From: Patescibacteria group bacterium
Lineage (GTDB): Bacteria; Patescibacteriota; Gracilibacteria; Absconditabacterales; Absconditicoccaceae
Reading direction: 5' to 3'
NCBI GenBank assembly: GCA_017992195.1
Contig: JAGOPC010000001.1
Span: 1 to 64,000 of the forward strand
DNA length: 64,000 bases
The translations under genes were made by a program, and so were the position numbers. Below the pieces are notes generated by a model, which was given only the letters and a program-made list of their open reading frames with translations, was not told the origin of the DNA and did not search any database. Below are positions 51,143 to 61,289 of this stretch, one piece after another. Position 1 is the first letter of the stretch; each line of letters starts with the position of its first letter.

Positions 51143-52438
51143 CTATTGTATAAGTAACTTAAAACTCTTCTTCCCCTTCCTCAGCAAAGCGACTTTCCCA
51201 TTGATAAGGTCGTCTTTTGTTATCTCGCGATCTATTGCTTCTATTTTTTGCTCGTTAAGATAGATAGATCCCGCTTCTACCGCTGTCTTCGCATTTCATT
51301 TTGATGATTCGAGTTGTGTTGCTATGATAGCATCTACAATGCTCATTGGAACTGTTTCAAGCTGAATTCCTCCCGTCTCATGCTTCAAAGCTTCGATCTC
51401 GCCTTCGTTCATATTCTTAATAAGCTCTAACTTGTTCTCACTACCAAACAACACTTCAGTTATTTTCTCAGCCGCCTCGACAGCCTTCTTTCCAAAAATC
51501 GTCTGTACCACATAGTGGGCGAGTTGGCGCTGACCAAATCTTGCGGCGGCATCTTTATTGTGCTCAGCTACGATAGTCGCTATCTCATCGAGACTTAGCA
51601 ATGTGAATAGCTTCAAAAATCTTTCTACGTCCTCGTCGCTCGTATTCATAAAGTATTGGTAAACGTAGTATGGCGAATTCTTCTTAGCGCTAAGCCAAAT
51701 TGCGTTTCCTTCTGACTTTCCGAATTTCTTTCCTGTGGAGTCTAGGATCAATGGTCAAGTCATACCAAATACCTCATCGCCACATTTCTTTCCAGTCAAT
51801 TCGACTCCTGTAACGATATTTCCCCGCTGGTCAGAGCTGGCGATCTGTAAATTAACTCCTTTGTGCGTGTGCAGCCAGTAGAAATCATACCCCTGGAGGA
51901 GCATGTAACTAAACTCAGTGAAGGAGATCGACTGTTCAGGGTCTTCGATTCTCTTCTTGACTGTCTCCTTTGACATCATCTGATTGACAGTTATGTACTT
52001 GCCAACCTCTCTGAGAAATGTTGAGAACGACATATCTTTATAGAACTCCTGATTATTCACTACCTCAAAGCTAAAATCTTCCCCTGAAAGTTCTTTCAGA
52101 TTGCCTAAAATAAATCCCACCTGTTCGGTAATCTTTGAAACATTATACTCGAGCGTCTCTTGTGAGAGGAGCTGTCTTTCGCTGTTCTTTCCGCCCGGAT
52201 CTCCGATCATACCAGTCTCACCACCTACGATAAGCACGAGATGATTTCCGCGCTTCATAAAATTTACCGTATTCATGATCGCGGTAAAATTCCCGAGATG
52301 AAGGCTGTCAGCGGTTGGGTCGCAGCCTAGATACAATGATTGCCCGCCTCACTCATACAGATCAAATAACTTATCGCTCGTAAACTGGTACAAAAACCCA
52401 CGTTTCTCAAGCTCGTCGCGCAAATGCATCGTTCTCAT
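51143..52438 (-). CDS. tyrS: Tyrosyl-tRNA synthetase
   Basis: This class I synthetase of 431 residues charges tRNA-Tyr. It has YLGCDPTADSLHLGN (the HIGH-type motif), SSDQ.GNIVTGVEL, the KMSKS-type KKFGKSEGNAIWL and a C-terminal S4 domain (GSIYLNEQKI). Three TGA codons are read as Gly (YEGGGQS, GMTGPLI, SKGNAK). The codon in SDQ-x-GN is CGG (51824-51826), where Trp is almost invariant in the family, while TGG serves for Trp elsewhere in the same gene. This is one of the strongest points for CGG as Trp. Confidence 0.96.
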
Positions 52439-52490
52439 ATTATTGTTAAAGTACCTCTACAAATACGGAATTAGCGGATGAAAACAAGCT

Positions 52491-53264
52491 TTAGTCGATC
52501 ATCCGTTTATTGATCATTTCGATTCTATCCGGACCGATATAAAATCTGTGTGATACCTCGCTCTCGTGGTCTATGGCTTTTTTAATATTATAGGTGAAGT
52601 GTGACGTTTGAGTGAGATACCGGATAATAAACTCAGCAACGACACCCTTGTCGTACGCAGCATAATCCAAGCCATCTTTTTTCGATAGATTATCCCTTAT
52701 ACTCATAGCTTTCAAAAGTTGCTTCACATCATTGTCGTCACTCTTTGCCTCAAAAAGTTCATCATGAGAGATAAGGCTCTCAGGGCTAAGATATATGCGC
52801 GATCCCTCGAGGGTAAGATTATTGTTAATGGTACGAAGCATGCGTGAAAGGAAACTTTTGAGATCTTGTCTGGACCGCTGCAGCAAGGGATAGAGATAGT
52901 CGTTAATGAGATCGACGAGGTCTTCATTCGCAAGAAAGCAGTAGCTTTCAGTCGCGTATAAAAGCTGCTTAATATATTTTGTATCACTGTAAGGAGTATT
53001 GAGAGCAAGAAGTTTCTTCAGCCGGCGATAATAATAAGATCTATATACCCCTTGCTCTATTCTGTCGTCGTTCCTTTTTACTGACAGTCTTCGCTCTTTT
53101 TCCTTGTCGCGAAAAGTTTTAAATGTCTGCTTGAACTCTCTCAGTCTTTCTGGATCTGCTTGTAGCACCTCTAAAATATCTGCGCTTATGGCGAGCTTAC
53201 AGCGCTTTCATTCAGTATCGATATAAGAAATAGGTTTTTCTAAGAAGCGAGGGGAGTTTTTCAT
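52491..53264 (-). CDS. Hypothetical helical protein
   Basis: This 257-residue, mostly helical, charged protein has a basic N-terminal region (DKEKERRLSVKRNDDR), a Tyr/Arg-rich stretch (YRSYYYRRLKKLL) and an acidic middle. One TGA near the N-terminus is read as Gly; this places the start at ATG 53264 and adds 32 residues. No family recognised and no membrane segment. Confidence 0.65.
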
Positions 53265-53353
53265 AAGAGGGTTATAATGAGTTTGATTCCTTGATTTAAG
53301 AGGATTATTCGCTATAGTCTATAGTATATTTACTTTACGAAAGATAGCAATAG

Positions 53354-54049
53354 ATGCGTTTTCACATCGTCTCGCTCTTCCCGGAAATATACGACTCTTT
53401 TCTCAAAACATCTTTAATGAACAAGGCGATCGAGGGCAGCTTAATCTCCTTCTCTTTTACCAATCCACGCACATTTTGTCCAGATAAACACCAACAGGTT
53501 GACGACGAGATCTACGGCGGAGGAGCGTGAATGCTCATGAAAGCAAAACCACTCATTGACGCGGTAGAATCAATTATTGAAAATAAAAAATTAACAATTA
53601 AAAATTCTGCATGGAGAATTGTATTTATGAGTCCGTCGGAAAAAATATTCAACCAGGGGGTTGCCTACCAGTATGCCGGTGATCTACAGAATATTATTTT
53701 TGTGTGTGGGCGTTATGAGGGCATTGATTATAGGTTTGAACAATATATGCAGGATAAATATGGAGATTACTTTGAAAAAATGTCGCTGGGCCAGTTTGTT
53801 ACATTAGGAGGCGAATTGCCATCGATGGTGGTCATAGAGGCTGTCGCAAGGCTCGTTCCATGAGTGATCAAAGAGGAAGCCAGCCACCTTCTGGAAAGCT
53901 ACGATCCGGCCCAGAACATGAGCAACCTCGAATATCCGCAATATACTAGACCGGAGGAGGTCTACGGATTGAAGGTGCCGGAGGTTTTGCTGAGTGGTCA
54001 CCATGCAGAGATTGAGAAATGGAGGAAGGGGCAGACGAAGAGCTTGTAA
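53354..54049 (+). CDS. trmD: tRNA (guanine-N1)-methyltransferase
   Basis: This SPOUT-class enzyme of 231 residues methylates G37 of tRNAs and prevents frameshifting. It starts [16 protein letters not shown] and has [18 protein letters not shown], the trefoil-knot region [20 protein letters not shown]-like [15 protein letters not shown] and [17 protein letters not shown]. Two TGA codons are read as Gly, giving GGGAGML and LVPGV, both conserved in the family. The length is normal. Confidence 0.95.
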
Positions 54050-54097
54050 TAGCGCTTACAAAGCGTAATATTGCAATGTAAACAAAATATTCTAGAT

Positions 54098-54463
54098 ATG
54101 TGTAAATCCACTCTTTTTGAAGTTGACGACCTGCCGCAGAGTGCGTTGGCAGCTGGAACAGTATTGAAAAGGTGTGATTGCGGCTGGTTTTCCCAGGGCG
54201 CATTTCCTAAACATACTGTTGAGCATGATGGCAGAGTTTATATGCAATGTGAACAATGCGGCGGTATCCTTTCGTGCGAAGGTTGCAATGGCCCCATTGA
54301 AGATGCCGACAATTGTGGCCGTTTTTGCGCCCGACATGCGGAGGACGGTGATCCCCTAACCGTTACTTGCACTTGTTGTCATAGGTGTAGGGGCAATTGC
54401 ATAGCAAGTATTACGGAGAATCCCCTTGTTTGTACGGATTCAGAAGGAAATGTCGTCGTGTGA
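54098..54463 (+). CDS. Cysteine-rich zinc-binding protein ending at a UGA
   Basis: This 121-residue protein has about seventeen cysteines in CxC and CxxC pairs (CDCGWF, CEQCGG, CEGCNG, TCTCCHRCRGNC), so it probably binds two or three zinc ions. The frame ends at TGA 54461-54463, and a hairpin terminator starts 30 bases later. With UGA as Gly there is no stop before the terminator. It has no internal TGA. CGA occurs once, in FCA.HAEDG, where Arg is as plausible as Trp. It may be a recent import. Confidence 0.65.
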   Translation: MCKSTLFEVDDLPQSALAAGTVLKRCDCGWFSQGAFPKHTVEHDGRVYMQCEQCGGILSCEGCNGPIEDADNCGRFCARHAEDGDPLTVTCTCCHRCRGNCIASITENPLVCTDSEGNVVV

Positions 54464-54492
54464 AATTGCTCTAACGAATTTGAAAAGTTTTT

Positions 54493-54520
54493 CTCTCTGA
54501 CATGTGCAGAGAGTTTTTTT
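54493..54520 (+). terminator. Terminator of the Cys-rich gene
   Basis: CTCTCTG/CAGAGAG hairpin followed by TTTTTTT on the plus strand; it reaches the last codon of the convergent reductase gene. Confidence 0.85.
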
Positions 54521-55241
54521 AATATTTCTCATATTTCATCTGTTCCTTTGTGAGTCATCTTTCGACAAGCATCTGTCTGACGTCGTCAACCATGAGAGGG
54601 GATCAGCAGATGAAGACAATGATGGACGATTTGTCGCCGAGGAATTCGAGGGCCTCGTCGAGTGCCAGCTGGACATGTCCTTGTCTGTAGCCGTCATGTT
54701 CGTCCTGTGAGAGAAACAGAATATTTTTTGTCGTGTCGTTATGGTCAGAGAATATTTTTTCGACTGATGGCAAGACGTGACGATGATATCTTTCGCCGAA
54801 GATGTTGACGAGCTTGTGGTCAGGGTTGTCCACTAATTTTGAATAGAGGCTGACCATCGGTGAGACACCACTACCGGTTGAGACGAGTAGATAGTTATTA
54901 TTCATTCCATCCTTGTCTGTCATGTGTCCGAGTGGTCATGTCAGGACAGCTTCGTCGCCAACGGCGATTTCTGATGTTAAATATTCAGACATGAAACCGT
55001 CCATTGTCTTTTTGACAACGACGCCGATCGTTCCTTGTGTCTGAAGTTCGTCCATCGTTGTTGCGATGCTATATGGCTTCTTGAGTGGCTTTCCAAGGTC
55101 CTTGTGGTTGAATGTCGATTCGATCATGACAAACTGTCCCTCTGCAAAGTCGAACTTTTCTTCGGGTGTAAATCTGACAAATGTCACTTCGCGTGAGGGA
55201 GAGTATTCGATATGTGATACAACTGCTTTCGTAGTAAGCAT
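54519..55241 (-). CDS. Ferredoxin-NADP reductase-type FAD/NAD(P) oxidoreductase
   Basis: This 240-residue flavoprotein has the FNR layout: an FAD-binding barrel with KKPYSIAT (family RxYS), and an NAD(P)-binding half with STGSGVSPMVSL, LSQDEHDGY and VFICGSPLMVDDV. Three TGA codons are read as Gly, including the Gly of the conserved CG pair. It has no iron-sulfur domain. It could transfer electrons between NAD(P)H and a small carrier. It follows the NUDIX gene by nine bases. Confidence 0.85.
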
Positions 55242-55250
55242 TAGTTATAG

Positions 55251-55679
55251 TTATGCAATTTTGTAAAAAAGTTTAATGCATGTGTCTTCGTCGGGAATAA
55301 GATCGTATGTGAGAGCCTCGTGAGGTGTTGCCCGTAAGTGGGTGAGGTGTTCATCAGGATTTATTTGAATAGGATTTGATGCGTCAAATGGAGCAGAGAA
55401 CATATGATAGATGAACTCATAGTTGTCGTGTTTAACGAACATATTTGTGAAGTAGGTTAATTCGTTCACCTCCGCGCCTATCTCTTCGCTGATCTCTCTC
55501 TTTATAGCCTCTTCGAGTGTCTCTCCTTCGTCGACCTTGCCGGCAGGCACGCCGTAGGTTCCGGGCTGAGGCTTGTGTAGTTGTCTCTGGAGGAGGAGAA
55601 TCTTGCCATCATGTTCCAGAAAACAACTCACTACTTCGAACTTTGGAGAAAAGCCTTCTCGCTTGTGTTGTGAGATCAT
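55251..55679 (-). CDS. NUDIX hydrolase
   Basis: This 142-residue protein has a complete NUDIX box, GKVDEGETLEEAIKREISEE (about 47-66), with the metal-binding glutamates. It would hydrolyse a nucleoside diphosphate derivative; the substrate cannot be told. The CGG in THL.ATPHEA falls on a Trp that is common in NUDIX proteins at this point. There is no internal TGA. Confidence 0.88.
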   Translation of the reverse strand: MISQHKREGFSPKFEVVSCFLEHDGKILLLQRQLHKPQPGTYGVPAGKVDEGETLEEAIKREISEEIGAEVNELTYFTNMFVKHDNYEFIYHMFSAPFDASNPIQINPDEHLTHLRATPHEALTYDLIPDEDTCIKLFYKIA

Positions 55680-55707
55680 TGTGGCTTATAGGGAGAGATA
55701 AAGTATT

Positions 55708-56058
55708 TTATGCATTATTGTGCAGAAGCTCTATTTTTATGGCTATCGTTCCGTATGTGGTTTCCTGTTCGGCCGCGTAACGCTTGAGCATTGAATCCTT
55801 TAACTCTTCTTGGCTAAACTCTGAGAAGTACTTTTGATGCAAATCTTCAAACATTTCGTTGAACCTAGGGTAGTAGAGTAGTCATGTAACTTTTGTAGAG
55901 AGCTGTTCTTTCGGATTCTCTGTGTTTGTAAACATAATATGATCTCCAATTGCGATCTTTCTTCTTTTCTCGTCAAACAACCTTACTTCGACTCTTTTAA
56001 TTCCGCTTTTCATGCGATAAAATCCATTATCATGGAGCTTCATTTCGTGGACAATCAT
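55708..56058 (-). CDS. ASCH domain protein
   Basis: This 116-residue protein resembles ASCH domains, RNA-binding relatives of PUA: KSGIKRVEVRLFDEKRRKIAIGD near the start, a central LLYYPRFNEMFE and a final YGTIAIKIELL. One TGA is read as Gly in KVTGLLY. It would bind RNA or a nucleotide in the cytoplasm. It lies 28 bases upstream of the NUDIX gene on the same strand. Confidence 0.78.
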
Positions 56059-56089
56059 AGTTCAGGAAGAGGTGGTAAATTATTTTACC

Positions 56090-56263
56090 ATGTTTACTGA
56101 ATTGCCTAAAAAAATCCATCTCATGTGGAAGGATAACTTCTACTACTTTCGGCTTGCAATCTCGTGGGAGATTGATATAAATGTCGAACGAGCTGAACTC
56201 CAAAAGGTCGGTTATCGGTATATCGGGTGTTGAGAAATGCCAGGTAGAAACTCATGAAAGTAA
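56090..56263 (+). CDS. Small hypothetical protein
   Basis: The frame from ATG 56090 to TAA encodes 57 residues (MFTELPKKIHLMWKDNFYYF...) across two TGA codons read as Gly. Three CGG or CGA codons would make it unusually rich in tryptophan. No family recognised. It is divergent from the ASCH gene and precedes the tRNA cluster. Confidence 0.4.
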
Positions 56264-56360
56264 ATGTGTAGGGTAAAAGCTATCAGTATGATAACTCACT
56301 GCTCCTACGTGTCATTTACACTGTTTTTTTTTGTCATTTGACAAATACAGATACACATAA

Positions 56361-56435
56361 GCCGGGGTAGCTCAGTGGTAGAGCAGGGGCCTGAAAAGCC
56401 CTGTGTCGGCAGTTCGATTCTGCCCCCCGGCACCA
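56361..56435 (+). tRNA. tRNA-Phe (anticodon GAA)
   Basis: Acceptor GCCGGGG/CCCCGGC, loop CTGAAAA with anticodon GAA, T arm GGCAG/CTGCC with TTCGATT, encoded CCA. First of three tandem tRNAs ahead of tuf. Confidence 0.95.
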
Positions 56436-56486
56436 CGATAACATTGAAACATCAAAGTCAAAGTTATGACATTGCAAAAGCATTGA

Positions 56487-56560
56487 CGGGGATTAGCTCA
56501 GATGGCTAGAGCGCTTGGTTTGGGACCAAGAGGCCGCGAGTTCGAGTCCCGCATCCCCGA
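56487..56560 (+). tRNA. tRNA-Pro (anticodon UGG)
   Basis: Acceptor CGGGGAT/ATCCCCG, anticodon stem CTTGG/CCAAG, loop TTTGGGA with anticodon TGG. No encoded CCA. Confidence 0.95.
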
Positions 56561-56578
56561 GATTGCTTAATTACTGAT

Positions 56579-56655
56579 GGGCATATAGCTCAGTTGGTTA
56601 GAGCGCGTCTCTGATAAGGACGAGGTCGATGGTTCGAGTCCATCTATGCCCACCA
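56579..56655 (+). tRNA. tRNA-Ile (anticodon GAU)
   Basis: Acceptor GGGCATA/TATGCCC, anticodon stem CGTCT/GGACG, loop CTGATAA with anticodon GAT, encoded CCA. It lies 55 bases before tuf. Confidence 0.95.
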
Positions 56656-56710
56656 CTTACTACTTAGAAAATTAAAAAAGTTATTTATCTTTTATACCTA
56701 TACGACCAAC

Positions 56711-57883
56711 ATGTCTAAAATCCACGTTAACGTAGGTACCATCGGTCACGTAGATCATGGTAAAACAACATTGACGGCTGCTATCACAACAGTAGCTGCA
56801 ACAAAGGGTTTTGCTAAGGCGCAAAACTACGGTGATATCGATAATGCCCCTGAAGAGAAGGCAAGAGGTATTACTATTAATACAAGACACGTAGAGTACG
56901 AAACTGAAACTCGTCACTACGCGCACATCGACTGTCCAGGACATGCCGACTATGTGAAAAACATGATCGTTGGTGCTGCTCAGATGGATGGTGCTATTCT
57001 CGTGGTAGCTGCAACTGATGGACCTATGCCTCAGACAAGAGAGCACGTGCTTCTCGCTAAGCAGGTTAACGTTCCATACGTAGTAGTATTCCTCAACAAG
57101 TGTGATATGGTTGAAGATGCTGACATGATCGACCTCGTAGAGGAAGAAGTAAGAGATCTTCTTACAAAGAACGGATTTGACGGTGCTAGTGCTCCTATCA
57201 TTAGAGGTTCTGCTCTTAAGGCGGTTGAAAACTCAACTGACGAGGCGGGTGCTGCTAAGTGTGTGTGGGATCTTCTCGCTGCGCTTGATAGTTATATCCC
57301 TGATCCAGTTCGTGATACAGCTAAGCCTTTCCTTATGCCAGTGGAAGATGTATTCTCTATTAAGGGTAGAGGTACTGTAATTACTGGTAGAATTGAGAGA
57401 GGAGTTATCGGTATCAATGAGGCGGTAGAAATTGTTGGTCTTCAAGACGAGCCTACGGCAACTGTAGTAACTGGTATTGAAATGTTCCACAAACAGCATG
57501 AGAAGGCAGAGGCTGGTATGAATGTTGGTCTTCTTATTAGAGGTATTGAAAAAGATCAGGTAGAGAGAGGACAAGTTCTCGCTAAGCCAGGTTCAGTAAA
57601 ACCTCATAGCAAGTTCGAGGCTGAGATCTATGTATTGAAGAAAGAAGAAGGTGGAAGACATACTCCATTCATGGCTGGTTACAAGCCTCAGTTCTTCGTA
57701 AGAACAACTGACGTTACTGGAACTGTTTCTATGGAAGGAAGAGAGATGATTATGCCTGGTGACAACGCTAAGATTACTGTAGAGCTTATCTACAAGATCG
57801 CTATGGAAGAAGGTCTTAGATTTGCTATCCGTGAGGGTGGTAGAACAGTAGGTGCCGGAGTTATTACTAAGATTCTTGGATAA
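56711..57883 (+). CDS. tuf: Elongation factor Tu
   Basis: This GTPase of 390 residues delivers aminoacyl-tRNA to the ribosome. G motifs: [10 protein letters not shown] (about 18-27), the switch [26 protein letters not shown] and SAL. Domains II and III follow with [12 protein letters not shown] and the C-terminal KILG. There is no TGA in the gene and Arg is AGA or CGT, in line with high expression. The leader before ATG is T-rich and lacks a Shine-Dalgarno sequence. It opens the S10 ribosomal protein cluster. Confidence 0.99.
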   Translation: MSKIHVNVGTIGHVDHGKTTLTAAITTVAATKGFAKAQNYGDIDNAPEEKARGITINTRHVEYETETRHYAHIDCPGHADYVKNMIVGAAQMDGAILVVAATDGPMPQTREHVLLAKQVNVPYVVVFLNKCDMVEDADMIDLVEEEVRDLLTKNGFDGASAPIIRGSALKAVENSTDEAGAAKCVWDLLAALDSYIPDPVRDTAKPFLMPVEDVFSIKGRGTVITGRIERGVIGINEAVEIVGLQDEPTATVVTGIEMFHKQHEKAEAGMNVGLLIRGIEKDQVERGQVLAKPGSVKPHSKFEAEIYVLKKEEGGRHTPFMAGYKPQFFVRTTDVTGTVSMEGREMIMPGDNAKITVELIYKIAMEEGLRFAIREGGRTVGAGVITKILG

Positions 57884-58001
57884 TTTACATACGAGCAATC
57901 AGAGGTTAGATGTTAGAGATTGGTAATTCGTTGCTATGATCTAGCATCTATAGTCTGCTGCTACATTAATATATTTAGTTTTCCTCACAACAACGACTGG
58001 T

Positions 58002-58322
58002 ATGGCAGAAGCAAAATCTCCAAAGCTTAGAATCAAGCTCAAGAGTTATGATGTAAAGATGCTCGAAAGCTCTGCAAGTAAGATCATTGGTCTTCTTGTA
58101 AAGTCTTGAGCAACGATGAAGGGACCTATCCCACTTCCGAAGCAGAGAAAGCTCTATACGGTGATGAGATCAAACTTTGTGTATAAAAACGCAAGAGAAC
58201 AGTTTGAGAGAACAACGTACGCAAGACTGATCGACGTGGTGGAGACGGGGCCTAAAACGATAGAATATCTGCAAAACCTTTCAATACCTGTTGGTGTCTC
58301 TGTGGAGGTGAAGGTGTTCTAA
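58002..58322 (+). CDS. rpsJ: Ribosomal protein S10
   Basis: This 106-residue protein of the 30S head also acts in antitermination. It has the family segments LRIKLKSYD, VKSGATMKGPIPLP and TYARLIDVVE. One in-frame TGA (58107-58109) encodes the conserved Gly of the RTGA.V.GPIPLP motif, so it is good evidence for UGA as Gly even within a highly expressed operon. Confidence 0.97.
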
Positions 58323-58386
58323 ATCATACGATAGACATTAATAGTGCAACGATAATATTTTTACTCTCAATATCTCGCTAATTGTA

Positions 58387-58992
58387 ATGGGTAGCAAAAG
58401 ATGACTAGTTGTCAGAAAGAAGGAAATGACAAAACTTTGGATTGGAGATGCGCATACGGCCGTAACGCTTTTGCAAATCGTTCCACAGGAAGTAGTCAGA
58501 TATAAGACACAGGAAAAAGATGGCTACGAAGCCGTCGTTCTTGCTGGAGGAAAAAAAGAACTCCAGAAGACTAAAGGTCAGAAAATTCAATATGACCGGA
58601 TGAAAGAGTTTCCTGCGGACGAGACCTTCAAAGAAAAGTTCGCTGCAGGCGCTCCTGTTGATATATCGTTACTCGAAGGGGTAGAGAAAGTATCGCTTAC
58701 AGGCACATCAAAAGGTAAAGGTTTCCAGGGTGCGGTGAAAAGATTTCACCTCGCTGGAGGTCCAAAGACGCACGGTTCGAAGTTTCATAGACATGTTGGT
58801 TCGCTTGGTAATAGAAAGCCAAGAAGAGTGCAGAAGGGGCATCCACACGCTGGTCATATGGGTACCGATACAGTAACGCTTCATAATAGACCTGTTGCTG
58901 AAATCCTTACGGTTGGTGAAGACAAGTTCATCGCTGTGAAGGGGGCGGTTCCTGGTGCGTACAATACGCTTCTTTCATTATACATCTCGTAA
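58387..58992 (+). CDS. rplC: Ribosomal protein L3
   Basis: This 201-residue 50S protein has the family motif AGGPKTHGSKFHRHVGSLG (about 122-140) and GHMGTDTVT. The start is ATG 58387; a TGA six codons in is read as Gly (MGSKRGLVV, like the family KKGLIG). Standard-code calling would begin 13 codons later. One CGG lies in QYD.MKEF. Confidence 0.95.
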
Positions 58993-59028
58993 TTGCTCTC
59001 ACATTTAATCATTTGTTCACCGTAGGTT

Positions 59029-59664
59029 ATGACATATACGATACAAGTCTACAATAAAGATGGAAAGGCCACAGGGAAACTTTCGCTCAATGAAGCTCTC
59101 TTCAACGACGAAAGAATCAATGATGATCTTATTCACGAGTTCTTCCTATTGCAACAGGCGAACGCTCGTCATCCTATCGCTCATGTGAAAACAAGGGCAG
59201 AGGTGGCGGGTTCTGGGAAAAAGCTCTTCAGACAGAAGGGTACTGGTAATGCGAGAGCCGGATCAAGCCGTTCTCCTATCAGGAAACACGGAGGTGTTGC
59301 TTTTGGTCCAAGAAACGACGTCAATCACTCTAAGGCTATGACAAAGAAGATGAAGAAACTTGCGCTCTGCGGTATCTTCACCATCAAAGCGAAGAACGAG
59401 CAACTGCTTGGTCTTGAAGCTAATCCACTCAAGGAGATCAAAACAAAGACGGCGGTAACGCTTCTTGGTAAGATCGGACTTGGTGCGAAGAAGACGCTTA
59501 TCATTATGTCTGAGAAGGACGACGTCGTTGCTAAATCATTCAACAATATCCCTCGTACGAAATCAATACTCGCTGATTATATCAATCCTGTTGATCTCTT
59601 ACAGTACGACAAAGTAGTCTTGCTCGAAGGATCTATGGAAAAGATTGAAAAAATCGTAGGATAA
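59029..59664 (+). CDS. rplD: Ribosomal protein L4
   Basis: This 211-residue 50S protein lines the exit tunnel. It has the conserved loop KGTGNARAGSSRSPIRKHGG and GPRNDVNH. No TGA. Its leader shares an ATTTAATCATTTG stretch with the rplW leader. Confidence 0.95.
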   Translation: MTYTIQVYNKDGKATGKLSLNEALFNDERINDDLIHEFFLLQQANARHPIAHVKTRAEVAGSGKKLFRQKGTGNARAGSSRSPIRKHGGVAFGPRNDVNHSKAMTKKMKKLALCGIFTIKAKNEQLLGLEANPLKEIKTKTAVTLLGKIGLGAKKTLIIMSEKDDVVAKSFNNIPRTKSILADYINPVDLLQYDKVVLLEGSMEKIEKIVG

Positions 59665-59704
59665 CAAATACTATTCATCATATTTAATCATTTGATCAAC
59701 CAGA

Positions 59705-60052
59705 ATGACATTTACACAAATACTCAGACAGAGAGCAAAAAAATCGTCTTCTGCGAAGGCGTTGCAAAAACTGAGTCCTTATCAGATTATTCTTGCTCCT
59801 ATCGTAACAGAGAAGGCATACAAGGGTAGTGAATCAGATGGGGCTCATAAGTACTCATTCAAAGTACATGCAGACGCTAACAAGATCGACGTAAAACAGG
59901 CTGTTCAGATCGTTTATAACGTTACGCCTGAGGCTATTAATGTCTCGTGGGTAAAGGAAAAAGGTAGATCAAACAGATCTCTTGTAAGACGCTCATATAA
60001 GAAGGCGGTAGTCTCTCTGAAGAAAGGAGACAAAATCGTGCTCGCTGACTAA
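59705..60052 (+). CDS. rplW: Ribosomal protein L23
   Basis: This 115-residue 50S protein lies at the tunnel exit and docks chaperones. It has QIILAPIVTEKAYKG, KYSFKVHADANKIDVKQAV and a basic C-terminal half. About 30 extra residues precede the usual start. No TGA. Confidence 0.93.
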   Translation: MTFTQILRQRAKKSSSAKALQKLSPYQIILAPIVTEKAYKGSESDGAHKYSFKVHADANKIDVKQAVQIVYNVTPEAINVSWVKEKGRSNRSLVRRSYKKAVVSLKKGDKIVLAD

Positions 60053-60087
60053 TATTCTTTATCTTTCATCAACGGATTCTCGCAACA

Positions 60088-60933
60088 ATGGCTGTGAAAA
60101 AATATAAAGCATACACTCCGTCAAGACGTTCTATGGTAGGATATGACTTTTCTGATATCACGAAGACGAAACCAGAAAAATCACTTACAGTAACGCTTGG
60201 TTCGACTGCAGGAAGAAATCAGTACGGAAGAGTGACGTCAAGATTTATGGGTGGAGGGCATAAGAGACTCTATCGTATCGTAGACTTCAGAGGATATGAC
60301 AAGCTTAATATCCCCGCAAAAGTTGCTGATATCGAATACGATCCTTACAGAACAGTAAGAATCGCCCTTGTAAACTTTGCAGACGGAGAGAAGAGATACG
60401 TGCTTGCATGGAAGGGAGTAAAAGTTGGAGATGTATTCATGACGGGAGATCAGGCAACTCTTGGTACCGGTAACAGAAAACAGCTCAAAGATATTCCTGA
60501 AGGATTCCAGATCTTCAATCTCGAATTTACTCCTATGACGAAGGGAAAGATCATCAAGTCGGCTGGTTCGTACGGAGAGATCGCGGGTAAAGATGAGGCG
60601 CTTAAGGTTGTATTTGTTAAGTTGCCATCTGGAGAAGTGAGAAAGTTTGATGAAAAATGTTTTGCTACTATCGGTCAACTTGGTAACGAAGATCACAAAA
60701 ATGTGGTTATCGGAAAAGCAGGAAGACAAAGATGGATGGGTGTGAAGCCGCACGTACTTGGTAAGTCGATGAATCCGGTTGACCATCCGCACGGAGGTGG
60801 AGAAGGACATGCAGAAATTGGTTTGAGATTCCCGAAGACGTTTACGGGACGTCCAGTGCCTGCAGGAAAGAAGACAAGAAGTACGAAGAAGTGGTCAAAC
60901 AAGTTTATCGTGTCAAAGAGAACAAAGAACTAA
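60088..60933 (+). CDS. rplB: Ribosomal protein L2
   Basis: This 281-residue protein near the peptidyl transferase centre has SAGSYGEIAGKD, RWMGVKPHVLGKSMNPVDH and PHGGGEGH with the His close to the catalytic site. No TGA, Trp is TGG and Arg is AGA or CGT. The length is normal. Confidence 0.98.
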   Translation: MAVKKYKAYTPSRRSMVGYDFSDITKTKPEKSLTVTLGSTAGRNQYGRVTSRFMGGGHKRLYRIVDFRGYDKLNIPAKVADIEYDPYRTVRIALVNFADGEKRYVLAWKGVKVGDVFMTGDQATLGTGNRKQLKDIPEGFQIFNLEFTPMTKGKIIKSAGSYGEIAGKDEALKVVFVKLPSGEVRKFDEKCFATIGQLGNEDHKNVVIGKAGRQRWMGVKPHVLGKSMNPVDHPHGGGEGHAEIGLRFPKTFTGRPVPAGKKTRSTKKWSNKFIVSKRTKN

Positions 60934-60984
60934 TCATACTATTAAATTCATTCATTCAACATTTAACCTTATCGTTTATAAGTA

Positions 60985-61242
60985 ATGACAAGATCGCTAA
61001 AGAAAGGATTCTACGTCAACGACAAGCTCTTCGCAAAAGTGGAGAAGATGAATGCGAGCGGTGACAAGAAGGTTGTGAAAGTTTGGGACAGAGCATGTCA
61101 GATCGTTCCTGAGTTTGTAGGCTTCACATTTGCTGTTCATAATGGAAAGCAATTCGTCAGTGTCTATGTAAATGAAGAAATGATTGGGCACAGACTCGGA
61201 GAGTTCGTCCTAACAAGAACGTTTAAGGGACATCCTTTCTAA
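60985..61242 (+). CDS. rpsS: Ribosomal protein S19
   Basis: This 85-residue 30S protein starts [13 protein letters not shown] and has [20 protein letters not shown] and [16 protein letters not shown]. No TGA. The length is slightly shorter than in E. coli. Confidence 0.97.
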   Translation: MTRSLKKGFYVNDKLFAKVEKMNASGDKKVVKVWDRACQIVPEFVGFTFAVHNGKQFVSVYVNEEMIGHRLGEFVLTRTFKGHPF

Positions 61243-61289
61243 TAGATTAGATTACCATTTGTTTTATCGACTCAATTACTCGTGTAACC

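Noticed and set aside
59269-59310. AGG reassigned to Trp, suggested by AGG at a Trp-prone site of L4 (RSPI.KHGG)
   Set aside because: That L4 position varies in bacteria, and AGG is used for clear Arg elsewhere, for example in the S4 helix of the potassium channel.
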